NCBI GenBank assembly: GCA_016748015.1
Contig: JAAOMT010000289.1
Coordinates: 197,639 to 261,638, forward strand
DNA length: 64,000 nucleotides
Direction: 5' to 3'
Origin: Geosiphon pyriformis
Taxonomy: Eukaryota; Glomeromycota; Glomeromycetes; Archaeosporales; Geosiphonaceae
Positions 22,173 through 33,100 of the stretch are shown piece after piece (the stretch's first letter is position 1; every line of letters begins with the position of its first letter). Under the pieces are notes generated by a model. It was not told the origin of the DNA and did no database searches. It was given only the letters and a program-made list of their open reading frames with translations. Made by a program: the position numbers and the translations under genes.

Positions 22173-22189
22173 CCTTACAGGGAGCACCA
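22173..22189 (-). other. E2 primer binding site
   Basis: Minus-strand TGGTGCTCCCTGTAAGG two bases from the 5' LTR edge. It is the same site as in E1 and E4 with CTCCC in place of CTCTC. Confidence 0.7.
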
Positions 22190-22191
22190 AA

Positions 22192-22905
22192 TGTTACAGG
22201 TGATTATTTGGGATCTTAAATCAAATAACAAACCTGTAACTTGGTACTTAGAAGCTATTCACAATGATAGTGATCTAAAGATATTATTATTTAAAGGTTT
22301 TGGTTGAGTTCTTTGTATAATGAACAGAGATTTAATAATTGTTTATTTGTAGCTTCCTAGAATCACAATTCTGTCAATTTCTTTCTTTAGCTTAATGGCC
22401 AGTACTTTTTTGGTAAGTAATCTGTAATTTCTTTATGTGCTCTACTCACTCACAAGGGTCTTTTACTAAGCAATTTTTGATGTCAATAATTTAGCACTTA
22501 ATCCCTAATCAATTAATAAACAACAAAAAAAAAATACAAGAAATAAAGAAAAGATAAGAAAATAAGCCAAGGTGATAAATGTTAGTATCTCATCAATAGT
22601 TGTGATCAAGAGCTATTGTTCCAGGGTGGTTAAGTATCAATCACAATCAACATGAAGTATTGATAGTAGAAAGTGGATTGGAGATAGTAAATAATTATTT
22701 ATTTGATATTTGTGGTATAGAAAGTTGCTTAGATCAAATCTAAACTGAGAAGTCTTCTTTTTTTACTTTTAATGCTACTGATATATATACATAATTGAGA
22801 TTTCTCAATTTCTTTGAAAAAAATCCTGGAATTCCACATTTACTATGGCTATTTCTTATTGGCTAATTTATATGCTAATATACTTCCTATATTCTATGAG
22901 TAACA
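22192..22905 (-). repeat. E2 5' LTR (type B)
   Basis: 714 bp, plus-strand view TGTTACAGGTGATTATT to TATGAGTAACA. Partner of 1108-1895, about 74 bp shorter because the GGAATTCC array is nearly gone. Followed by CTAT and then E0 integrase codons. Confidence 0.9.
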
Positions 22906-24522
22906 CTATATATTATCTTATCAAATAGTTTGAAGCTAGAACTATTCAAGTGGCAAATACCAAAATAATAGTCGAATTTGTACATCAAAATTTAATCTGT
23001 TAACATAAATGCTCAAAAAAATTATTATTTAACCAAAGAATTTATTTTGTTAATAGCACATTTGCCAAACTAAGCCAACAATTTAGAATAAAACAATTAT
23101 TATTATTATCATATTACTCTTAAACAAATAAATTGATAAAACAATTTAACCAAATATTATATAAAACATTAGCAAAAATAAGTTATAAAAATACACAATA
23201 ATAAGGCCTATTTATATTTTTAGTATTATTAATATACTAAACATTAAAACAAAATACTATTCAGTTTATACTATTTAAATTAGTCTATAGAAAAAAAACT
23301 ATACTACTTATTAAACAAAAATTACCTATTTTTCTGACTAAAACAATTACCAAAAAAAATTTTGAAGCTATTTTGCATTAAAAAACATATCAATTCATAG
23401 AAACATTGAAAAACAATTATAGAATAGCAGTTAATAATATTAGTAATACTTAAAAATAACAGAAAAAAAAACATAATAATTGCTTATTTAATTAGCCAAT
23501 TAAATTCAAAATTAAAAATCAAGTATTATTATATTGTATTAAAGCTAAAAAACAGTGAAATAAAAAGTTTGACTCAAAATAGGACAGACTATTTTATATA
23601 CACAAAGTTTTAGACAATAAAACTTATAAATTATAATTAAAAAACAGGATTTTAAAAAAAATTGCATATAAAAATTGTCTAAAAATTTATTATACAATAC
23701 AAAAATTATTGTTATTTATATTTCAATTAGAAACACAAATTCCATTAATTAGACCAAAAAATATATCATAAGATTTAGAACCAATTATTATTATTGAACA
23801 CAATTTATATATGACAATTTAAATTACATAAAATAAAGATATAAATACCAAAAAGACAAATATAGATTTCTTAAACAAAATCTTGAAACTTTTACAATTA
23901 TTTAAAACAATTCAACAATCTACAATATTAATAAAAATTACAATTAATAGAAAAAAAAATACAATACAAAAATATAAGCAAGAAAAAAGTTTAACAAAAA
24001 CTAAATGTTCTTATTTTTATAATTAATTAAGAAAAAAAAATATATAATTGCATATATTTGACAAAATTAAGAAAACTTTAAGCAAACTAATTATAAAACT
24101 AATAACAAAAAAATAGACACCAAAAATCTTCAAAAAATAGAAAAAAAGACTTTTACTAATATACTGGTTTTTTAAAATTAGTAAAAAACTAGATCTATAA
24201 ATATTATACTTAGACATTAACAAACAAATATTCAACAAAAAAGCTCTCAAACAAATAGAAAAATTTATTAAAAAAAACAACTTAATACTATACTATAAAA
24301 CAATATATTAATTATATTTAGCATTTAAATATTGTTTAATCATACTATTAAACAATTTATTAAAAGTTATTACAGTTAACAACATAAGATAAATAACAAA
24401 TTCACAATTTGAAAACCTACAAAAAGCAATATTCAATATAATAATTGAACATTATAATAAAAGAACAATTGTTATAGATACATATAATTTTACAGGAACT
24501 TAATTTTTAAAAAGAGAGATAA
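22906..24522 (+). pseudogene. E0: integrase core to post-integrase end
   Basis: Continues the frame cut at 1107: YYLIK, then FVHQNLIC-HKCSKKLLFNQR (second Asp changed to Asn), the GPY/F region and a very AT-rich post-integrase part ending FTGT at about 24500, followed by a purine tract at 24507-24522. Extreme C-to-T/G-to-A decay: nearly every Gln codon is a stop. Dead remnant, assigned by alignment to E1 14190-15770. Confidence 0.75.
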
Positions 24523-26200
24523 TATTATCTAAGTAAAAAAGCCAAATTAAAAAATATTAAAAAATGTGATTAAAATATGATAACATAAAAAAAACATAAT
24601 AATATAAAATAACACATTCTGTGGCTGTCCAAAAGTGCATTTACAATAAATGTTACCCTAGTGTTTTGTGTCTATATTGTGGTAAAGTAGAGGTGTCTGA
24701 TCATGTGTTTTCTTGTGTGGTTGATGATTTAGCTTGCCATCAGATCTTGGAATCTTGCATGTCTTCTTGGAGGGTGCTTTTTGGTCTCTCTCTTCCTTTT
24801 TTGGGTGTATTGCAAATGCTGTTAATCTGTGCTTTAGACTTCCCAGTTTTCTTAGCTCTTTACAAAGGTTTTGTTTTCAATAAATAGCTTCAGGAGACTA
24901 TTTCTGTTTTCCATAATTCCAAAGTTGCTGGTGTTAAAATTGCTGATTTTGTGCACTTTATTTGTCTTGCTTTTAGGAATGATGTTTGGTTGGTCCATGC
25001 TAAGCATTGTGCATTTATGGAAAAGAATAGCCTAATTCCAGTAAATGGCTCGATCTCTGTTTCGGTTTCTGGTTTGGCTTCAGGGTTTTCGGCTGGTGTG
25101 ATTGAATTGTTTGGCATTGTTGAGACTTTTGGTGTCTGTTTTGGTTTTCACAAGTCTTGTTCATTTTTTTCAGGTATTAGTAACCCAGTTTCTGTCAATA
25201 TAAGTGCATAGTGTTGTTCTAATTGGCTTGAGTGGCTGGTTACGTGTAGAAAATGCATGATTCACACTTAGTTTAGATTATTTCCTTGATGTATAGTTCT
25301 AAGTAGTATTTGGACCTCACTCATTAAATAAATAAATAAAAATAAAAAATAACACAAAATAATACATAATAATTTAGAATAATACAAAATAATACACAAT
25401 AATATAAAATAGTACAGAATAACTAATCATAATATAGAATAACTAATTATAATATAAAAAAACAAAGCAACAACAGAAATAATAAGCAATAACTAGTAAT
25501 AATAAATGGTTAAAAGCAATCTTATAAAACTAGAAAATATATATAAAAATAAATAGTTTTAGCAAATAAAAAAAAACAAACAGAAGATAAAAATATATTT
25601 TCTTAAAATATATCTTAGCTTTAAAAACTTAATAAATCTTTTTTATCTTATTTTTTTTATAATCTTATATTTACAATTAAATAAAAATATTATTCAATTT
25701 ACTTGTACATAATTCTTAAATTTGTGTTGTCAAAATTAAATTAATTATTTTTTTTACTTTTGTTCCAGACCAGATGCTCTTAGCATAAACTATTTTAGAA
25801 TTCTAATAACTTAAACTAATTACTTTTGATTATGGCAATTAATAATATTAATTTTTCTTTTTTTTTTTCTTATTTTTCTTTTTTTTCTTTTTTGAATTCT
25901 CTCTTTTTTTGGGTAGAGTAATAATATTAAAAAAATCAACTGTTTGGAAATAAACTTTATAATAGTCTAATAAAAAAACTTTTTATAGATTTGAATATTA
26001 ACTTTATCTTATTAGCTTATTAAAAAAGCAAAAAAACAATATTAAATCTTAATAACTGCATTCAACTAGCTTAAAAAAAATAACTTATATATAATTTAAT
26101 TATAAACAGTTAAATCACATTTCTGTGTCTTATAATTAAAGAACTCTACAATAAATTTACATTTATTGAAAACCTTCAGAAATTGATAACTCTAATTTGC
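24523..26200 (+). repeat. E0 3' LTR, decayed, with LINE insertion
   Basis: Begins TATTATCTAAG after the purine tract. U3 consists of short AT-rich units of the form AATAATACA/AATAACACA (about 24560-24616 and 25346-25470), into which a LINE (24617-25345) is inserted. Downstream features shared with other LTRs are TTTTGATTATGGCAATTAA (25826), a long pyrimidine tract (25850-25910), and AAAGAACTC...AAAACCTTCAG (26140-26180). The right end cannot be placed precisely. Confidence 0.55.
24617..25345 (+). mobile_element. 5'-truncated LINE (3' end of ORF2)
   Basis: Coding at 24621-24887 and, past one stop at a Trp-like position, to 25211. It reads AVQKCIYNKCYPSVLCLYCG then VEVSDHVFSCVVDD, and ends in FFSGISNPVSVNISA. 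The same C-terminal region, in decayed form, ends the minus-strand LINE at 44873-45319 (KLYNKNYLSILCLICDD, MELSDYVFTC). A 3' UTR is followed by an A-rich TAAATAAATAAATAAA tail. The 11-bp AAAATAACACA occurs at 24606-24616 and 25346-25356 and is a probable target duplication, though the site is repetitive. Typical of target-primed reverse transcription that stopped early. The CLYCG...DHVFSC pair is a conserved Cys motif near the C-terminus. Confidence 0.82.
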
Positions 26201-26847
26201 TGTTTATGCAAACAAAAAAATCTTTAAGCTTATTTACTTAAATATAAAACACCAAATATTACTATTATATCTTATCAAGTTTATCTATAATAATATATGT
26301 AATACTAAATTATTGTAATATTTTTAAAGTTTATTTAAAATATTAAACAAACTAGCAGTTTTACTATTAAAAAGCTTGTTAATTATATTTAATATTTTCT
26401 TAAAACCTATTATACCTATAACTTTAAAAAAAATATTATCATTTATATAATTTAAAAATAAGTATTAATATTATTATAAGTTAGAAATACTGTTTAAAAT
26501 TAATCTTTTTTATGTTTAATCTTTAATAATACTATCTATTTTAAACTTAATATCTTCAAAAACCAAAATTAATTTATTATTTATAATTAAATAGTCTAAT
26601 ACTATTTTACAAAATAAGTATTCTTTTTTTTATTTAAGTTTAATAAATATGATCCAATCACTATTTAGTACTTTAGAACAAATTAAATATTCTAAATTAA
26701 GTGTATTTTATGTATTTTTTATATGTAATCAGCTATTCAAACCAGTTTAGACTACTATACTGCTATTTTACAAGAAAACTTGTACAAAGTAGATATTTTT
26801 TGAACAATATCAAATAAAATAAGATTACTAAAAACCAATTCAATAAG
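26201..26847. other. AT-rich stretch, nothing recognised
   Basis: Short poly-A/T runs with no open frame of note. It may be the decayed start or end of the minus-strand coding family that is readable from 26848 on. Confidence 0.5.
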
Positions 26848-28534
26848 CTATTTGGCCATTTTTATGAAACTAGACTTAACTTTAAGAGATTTAAATTTCC
26901 AAAATGCTATTAATTTACCAAATACTTTATTACTTATTTCAACAAGAACTTTAAAATTACCAGATAAATCAATATTTTCTATATTATATTCTGTTTTTAA
27001 TAATACTATCTTTCTTTTCAACTTACCAATAGTTTTGTTTAAAGCACTTAAATATACTATAAGTTTATTAATCTTGTTTCCAAGCTTGCTGTTTGACATA
27101 AAATTACTCTTGACAAATTGTTCAAATACAATTATCAATACACCAACAGAATTAACAATTAAATTGACCAAAATTAACAATTTAATTAAATTAAATTTCA
27201 GAAATACTAGCCAAAAAAAGACCAAAAAATTAGCAACAGCTACAAAAAAAGAAGCAAGAGCCACTAAAAAAAAAACATAAAGAGATTCAAAAAAACAGAG
27301 ATCTTGGCATAAAACTTAGTACTTACAAAATATGAAACAAATATTTTAGAAATCTTGAAAAAAAAAGGTGAAAAAATCTTATAGTCTACAGTCAGATGAC
27401 CTATTTTTTGACATCTAAAACAGCATTAACAGCCAAGAATTTTTTATCAGATACAATACTTTTTTAGTATACTAGTCTTGAAAATTACAGTATTCAAATC
27501 AATCTAAAATCTAAATATAATCAGAGCAAACCAAAAACAATAACCAGAATTAAGAGAATAAGAAATAAAACATGTCAAATCACTAATCTAAAAAATTATA
27601 TTACTGATTTCAAAAACAGTATAGCCAAAAAAAAGTTGACCAACTTGGCTGTAAATTTATTATAAAACAAAATAATTTTATTTTAATTTACCAAAAAAAA
27701 GATTCCAACACTATTTTTGTTTATCAATATTAACCAATAATTTAAAGCAGATGTAATAGTATTTAGCTTTTTAAAATAAATAACAATATATTATTAAACA
27801 CTAGTAAATTTTAGTATAACATGAACAATTTTATCAAAGATATCAAGTACTGTTTTAATATTAGTAACAAACATATTTAAAGACATATTATGTAAAGCAA
27901 CAATAGCAAAAAACTCAGAAATTACCAAAAATTTGGCAATTTTAAGAGTAGTCAAATAAATAGAACTCATAAACTCAACCAAAAAAACAGCTTCTAAAAA
28001 CTTTTGAAAGGCAAACTCTACACAAAAAAAGCTTTATATTATCTTTTAACACTGATTTTGCATTCAAAAAACCATATACAGACTAAAAAACAGTCTTAAT
28101 ATAAACCAATTTAATCTTGAAAGTAGTAATAAAAACCAAAGTAGAGATTATCTACTTAGTAAACTTTTGATAATTAAAAATAATTTTTTAAGCACTATTA
28201 ATAACATACTAAATAATGCAACAAAAATCTTATTTAAGATCTCATTAAAAACTACAAAAATATTTAGTATAACAATAACAGAAACAAGTAACTGCTCTTA
28301 TTTTTTTGAATTTTTAGTTTTTTTGACTATTTTTTTTTAAGAAACAGTAATAACAGCATTAGATGTAAAAGTTATAGAGAAGAAAATCAGCTTGTTAACT
28401 AATTTGTTATTAAAAATCTTTGGACTCTTAGAAAAAATAGAGACAACACTAAAATTAACCCAAGTGTGTCTCTTTAAAAGAACTTTGACTGGAAAAAAAC
28501 CAGCCAAAGATAAAAAAGATGCTTTAGTAGTCAC
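26848..28534 (-). pseudogene. Unrecognised minus-strand ORF family remnant
   Basis: Three open pieces on the minus strand: 28337-28534 (LSLAGFFPVKVLLKRHTWVN, SKSPKIFNNKLVNKLIF), 27794-27982 (MVEFMSSIYLTTLKIAKFLV, LDIFDKIVHVILKF) and 26848-27264 (a helical, possibly coiled-coil segment LNKTIGKLKRKIVLLKTEYN, then NIDLSGNFKVLVEISNKVF and KFKSLKVKSSFIKMAK). The order and spacing suggest one long decayed protein. I cannot name a domain; it resembles remembered repetitive proteins of AM fungi, perhaps a LINE-associated ORF. Plus-strand frames over 26852-27280 mirror it and are rejected. The solo LTR at 28535 truncates or splits it, and 29456-29647 may continue it (VVKTARQNILKAFSLN). Confidence 0.45.
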
Positions 28535-29455
28535 TGTTACAGATAATTATTTAAAGTGTTGGAATAAATAACAAATCTGTAACTTGGTGCTTAATAGCTG
28601 GTAATGTTAGTAATTTCTGAAGATTTTGGAGTTTAAAGGTTTTGGTTGAGTCTTTTATATAATGAACAGAGTTTTAATTAATGGTTTCTTTTATGAATTT
28701 TTTTCTTCAATATAATGGCCAGTTTATTTTGACAGTCATGTTTTTTTGGTAAGCTATTTTTAAATTTCTACTCTTATTTTCAGGTCTTTTACCAGACTAT
28801 TTTTAATATTAAATACTTAGCACTTAATTTCTTTTAATTAATTAGTAAACAATAAAAAAATAAAAATAAAATAAAAATAAAAAAAAATAAAAAAAATTAA
28901 TAAAAAATTAGTATCCTATTAATAACTGTAATCAAGAGTTATTGGTCTAGTATAATTAAGTCTTAAATTCTATTAACATAGAGTGTTAATAGAGTAGAAA
29001 TAATTAATATTGCTTTAATTAAGTAATGATAATATAGATTCAGGAAATAATTAATATTTTATTAATATGTGATTTAATTCTGTTTTAAGTTGTAGAAAAC
29101 TACCTTTTGAAGAGAGAGGTATTATATATTTAATGGTTTTAACTGATTTGTTTCGATCAATTCTGTTTTTAATACTCTCATTATATATATATATTTTTTA
29201 TTATATAAGATTTCACATTTTTTTGAACAATGTGTCCTATTTTTTCTGATAATATGCTTATTGCTGAGCAATATGTCATGATTTTTTAACAATATGCTTA
29301 TTGCTAAGCAGTGTGTCATAATTTACTAACAATATGTATATTGCTGAGCAATATATCATAATTTTTTAATATTGTGCTCATTTACTAAGTTTTATTTTTC
29401 TATTGGTCTATTTTTTTATTTGTTTTTTTTATTTGTACTTTTTCTATAAGTAACA
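28535..29455 (-). mobile_element. Solo LTR, type A-like (40-bp array)
   Basis: Plus-strand view TGTTACAGATAATTATTT to TATAAGTAACA, 921 bp. Flanks TCAC and CTAC differ by two C/T changes and could both derive from CCAC. It holds an exact-period 40-bp tandem array at 29251-29370. It interrupts the minus-strand ORF remnant. Confidence 0.8.
29251..29370. repeat. 40-bp tandem array with palindromic core
   Basis: Three full units start at 29251, 29291 and 29331; each contains a version of TTATTGCTGAGCAATA, an inverted repeat. Partial units flank it. It lies in U3 of the solo LTR. Homologous 40-41-bp arrays occur in the solo LTR at 36544-37445 and in both E1 LTRs. Confidence 0.85.
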
Positions 29456-29647
29456 CTACCAAAGACAGTTTTTATTATCAATATTTAAAGAAAAAGCTTT
29501 TAAGATATTTTGTCTGGCAGTTTTTACAACAAAAAATACTTTTTTGGTTAAAACTTTATGAAATACCAAAAAAAATATCAATTATAGCTTTTTTACTTTT
29601 TGCTCTAATTATGATTATAAAATTAAGAAAACAAAAAGAATATATAT

Positions 29648-30472
29648 TGTTACTTATAAAAATAAGAATAATAATAAGTAAAAAAAATAGCCAATCAGAA
29701 AAAAGCATATTAAATAAAAGAATTCTAAAATTTTTTTCAGGAAATTGCAGGATTCCAGAATTTTAAGATTCCTTTTAAAGGAATTGAAAAATTTCAAGAA
29801 ATCTTGTATAATATAAATTATGAATATATAGTGAGAGTATTAGAAGCAAAAAAAGTATTTAATTAATTCAGAATTTAAAATAACAATACTCCTCTTTTCA
29901 AAAAATAGTTTTTTATAACTTGAAATAAAATTATACCAATATTAATAAAATTATTTATTATTATCTAATTTATATTATCATTACTTAATTAAGAAATATT
30001 AATCAATTTTACACTATTAACACTCTATATTAATAAAATTTAATATTTAATTATACTGAACCAATTGCTTTTAATTATGATTATTAACAAAAAAATTTTT
30101 TCTTATTTTCTTTTTTATTTCTTTTATTTTGTTTTATTTTGTTTTATTTTTTTTGTTGTTTACTAATTGATTAAAAAATTAAGTACTAAGTAATTAACAT
30201 CAAAAATAGTTTGGTAAAAAACTTGGGAATAAAAATAGAAAACTTAAGAATAGCTTATCAAAAGAATATAACTGTTAGAATAAATCAGTTATTATACTGA
30301 AAAAAAAAATTCATAAAAAAAACTATCAATTGAATCTTTATCTATTATACAAAAAACTTAACCAAAACTTTTAGACTTCAAAATTTTTAAAAACTACTAT
30401 CATTAATAGCTATTAAACACCAAGTTATGGGTTTGTTATTTGTTTTAGTATTCCAAATAATTACTTGTAACA
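29648..30472 (+). mobile_element. Solo LTR, type B-like
   Basis: 825 bp, TGTTACTTATAAAAATAAG to ATTACTTGTAACA, flanked by ATAT on both sides (weak evidence in such AT-rich sequence). U3 has a decayed GGAATTCC-type array (29690-29815) and a TATA-like GAATATATAGTG near 29822. The right half matches other LTRs (pyrimidine tract 30100-30155, GTTATGGGTTTGTTATTTG). Confidence 0.8.
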
Positions 30473-31247
30473 ATATATAATATAAGTATTTTAAGATATT
30501 TTTAATAATATAATCTTTGTTTATTGCAAAATTTTCTATATATTTTAAAATAATTGATCTAATTTTTAATTTTTTTAATCTCAAAAACTTTGAAAGTTTA
30601 AACACACAATAAAACTTTTTTGTATTACAAAACACAAAATAAATATTATTAAATTAGCACTAATATTCAAAAAGTTTAAATACAAGCAGATTTTTCAATA
30701 TTAAAAAACTTTTAATAAATTATTAATAAATCAAATTCAATATTTGGCTTAAAATATAATGCTTTAACAATCTTAAAAACCAGAATTTTCAACTTATGTA
30801 ATTTGAATAAAAGTTTAAAAAAAAACAATATTATACTTTTTATATTATAACTTAAAAAAATTTTGTTTGCAAAAAAACAAACTACCTTATAATTCACATT
30901 TTACATAGAGTCTAAATTAAAAAATTTTGTTAAAATAAAGAAGTCAGCATAAAACAAAACACAATTGGCTTTTGTAATATTCTTAAAATAAGCTTATTTA
31001 ACATTTTTTGTACTTTTTATATTGAATTTTTACTGATTTTTGTTTGTTTATTTGTTTGCAAAAAAATTTAACTGTGTATTTAGAAGTCTATTTAAACCAA
31101 TAAAAACAAAAACTGTTTAGTAATTAGTGTTAAAAAAGTTAATAACATTTATTATATATTTGTTTATTACAATATTAATAAAGCTTGTAAAAACTAAAAT
31201 AAAGTTTAATATTTTATTTATACTCTTGCAATTTTTTTATGTAGTTA
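30473..31247 (-). pseudogene. LINE L3 fragment (between endonuclease and RT)
   Basis: Minus-strand segments at 30712-30897 and 30387-30635 align by eye with 48030-48800 of the better LINE: FFKLLFKLHKLKILVFKIVK with FFKLELLIIKLMK, and KLKIRSIILKYIENFAINKD with KSIRDAVEKQMESFSLNKSN. It is cut at 31247 by E5, with the endonuclease part resuming at 40624. Very AT-rich. Confidence 0.6.
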
Positions 31248-32488
31248 TATTTTCAATTAAAAATTAATCAAACTAAAAAGTAATAATATTATAATATATT
31301 AATCAATTATTAAATAACAATATAAATAGCACAGATTAATAAATAAAATTAGAAAATATGACATGTATACAATAGTATATAAAAAATGCACAAATGTATT
31401 CAATTTAACATGATTACAAACAAGTGAGCCAAGAAGCACCTACAGTTAAACAAAAGGCTTAATAGTTTAACAATTACTTACTAATCAGTTAAAATAAGTA
31501 TAATCATATATAATTCAAAACATGTATATATATAATAGCTTTCAAACTAAAAAAAATACAGACAAGAAAAAAAATAATAAACAAAAAGTCAATTAGGCGA
31601 AATAAAAATGAAAAATTTGGATTATAATCTTAAAAAAAGCTGAACAGTATATTTATCAAGCTTTATATTATTTATTAATACTAAAATCAATAGAATTGAA
31701 GATCTTTTTTTTTTATAATTCAGTCTTTCATAAATAATCTAAATGACCATTACTTCTCTTTTACCATTATTTTTTTGTTGAGAAAAAACAACAATAAAAA
31801 CGTCTAATATGCTAACAAAAACACAAATAAAGCCCAAGCTTAACAAAATTGAAAACACATTAAAAAGATATTAAATACATAAAATTACTTAGAAAATACT
31901 TTTAATATCTTGGCCAAAATTAACAATTAACTTAAAAATCCAGAATAAGCTTTTTATATCTTTAGAAAAATAATCTCTAATCAAGATTATTTTACAAATA
32001 CTAATTTGTATTGAATTCTACTTTTTGTTTTAATTTTTTTTAAATTTATTAAGAATAAAATACTGCTTTATTACAAGTAAAAAAAATACAGATATTACAA
32101 GATAAAAAAAGTATTTCTGTAAAAGTCTTAAGAAAAAACACAATTAAAAATATAGAGATACAACAGAAATTCTTCTTAAAAAATTAATATAGTAATAATT
32201 ATTAACAGCAATTTTGATAAAAATATTATATTACACACAAAATTCAATAACAAAAACACTTACTAGAAGAAATTATTCAATATCTGTTAGGATGTTAGGA
32301 AAACTTACTAAGCTAATTTTCAGATTCTTAAATAAGAATTTAGCATAAATTAAAAGTAATGCTAATTAAGATTAATATACTTATCTTTATATCAAAATTA
32401 AATAATTTATTATATCATTACTTGATCTAAAAAGCCATAGAAATTAATTATAATATGACTATTATAGGAAAAAAAAACACTCATAATA
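31248..32488 (+). repeat. E5 5' LTR
   Basis: About 1241 bp, TATTTTCAATTAAAAATT to CACTCATAATA. Aligns with 39438-40623 (for example the shared AATAGCACAGAT...AATAAAATTA stretch). Followed after two bases by a decayed primer site TGGTATTTACTCTAAGAG at 32491. Confidence 0.82.
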
Positions 32489-32639
32489 TTTGGTATTTAC
32501 TCTAAGAGTCAATTTTAATCTATTCAATTTACCTAAATCCTAACAATAATTAATTGTGTAAATTAATAGATTAAAATAGCAGAATCAGCAACAATCACTA
32601 ATTTTTTTACCCGAAACTTATATTATCAATTTTAAAAAA

Positions 32640-33100
32640 GAGTGGAATTACCTAATAATTTTTTTTTAATTAACACAATTTTTCTTACAACTATTATCAA
32701 TAACAAAATATTAATTACTATATTTTTTTTTGAACTTAAGAAAAAAAATTTATCTTTATCTTGTTTAATAAAACCACTTTAAATAAAACCAATCACTGCC
32801 ATATATACTGAAACAAAAACAAATAATAAATTCATCAAACTAGTCCTAAACAGCAGATCAGTAGGAAGCATTATTTCTCTTTAATTAATAAACTAATTAG
32901 GTTATCAAATTAACAAAAATACCAGTACTTTTATTATTACCACTAACAGAGCAAAGAAAATGCCAATCAAAAAAATTGACTCTTTTTTCTTTGACATAAA
33001 CAGAATAATTATTTTTACTAAAGTATTAGTTATAAATACAACTTAATACCAAGCATTAATCAGAAATAATTAATTAGAAAAAGCAAATGCCACTTTAAAT
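32640..33100 (+). pseudogene. E5 protease remnant
   Basis: Readable as YTETKTNNKFIKLVLNSRSV, GSIISL, then IITTNRAKK and IIIFTKVLVINTT-YQALI, aligning with the E1, E2 and E4 proteases. The catalytic DSG has become NSR. Stops at Gln and Arg positions. Confidence 0.75.

Larger units (their letters stand above)
1108..22905 (-). mobile_element. E2: Ty3/gypsy-type LTR retrotransposon with nested insertions
   Basis: Minus-strand element with a 3' LTR at 1108-1895 and a 5' LTR at 22192-22905. Its interior is interrupted by E1 (5544-16658) and by a solo LTR (17685-18532). Flanking tetranucleotides are CTGT on the left and CTAT on the right, one transition apart, fitting a 4-bp target duplication. It lies inside the integrase frame of E0. 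On the minus strand the order is gag, protease, Cys-rich module, helical module, dUTPase, RT, RNase H, integrase, post-integrase domain. All parts contain stops or frameshifts, so it is not autonomous. Integrase Asp and Glu positions and the protease DSG are still intact, suggesting it is younger than E0. Confidence 0.88.

Noticed and set aside
24621-25211. Host gene with Cys-rich protein
   Set aside because: Homologous to the end of the minus-strand LINE at 44873, flanked by a short direct repeat and followed by an A-rich tail.
26852-27280. Plus-strand open frame of 142 codons
   Set aside because: It mirrors the minus-strand frame at 26848-27264. Low-complexity AT-rich codons make both strands open, and only the minus strand continues into a larger protein-like order.
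29251-29370. CRISPR-like array (regular 40-bp units)
   Set aside because: Units are contiguous with no unique spacers, lie in the U3 of an LTR, and homologues occur in other LTRs of a eukaryotic genome.
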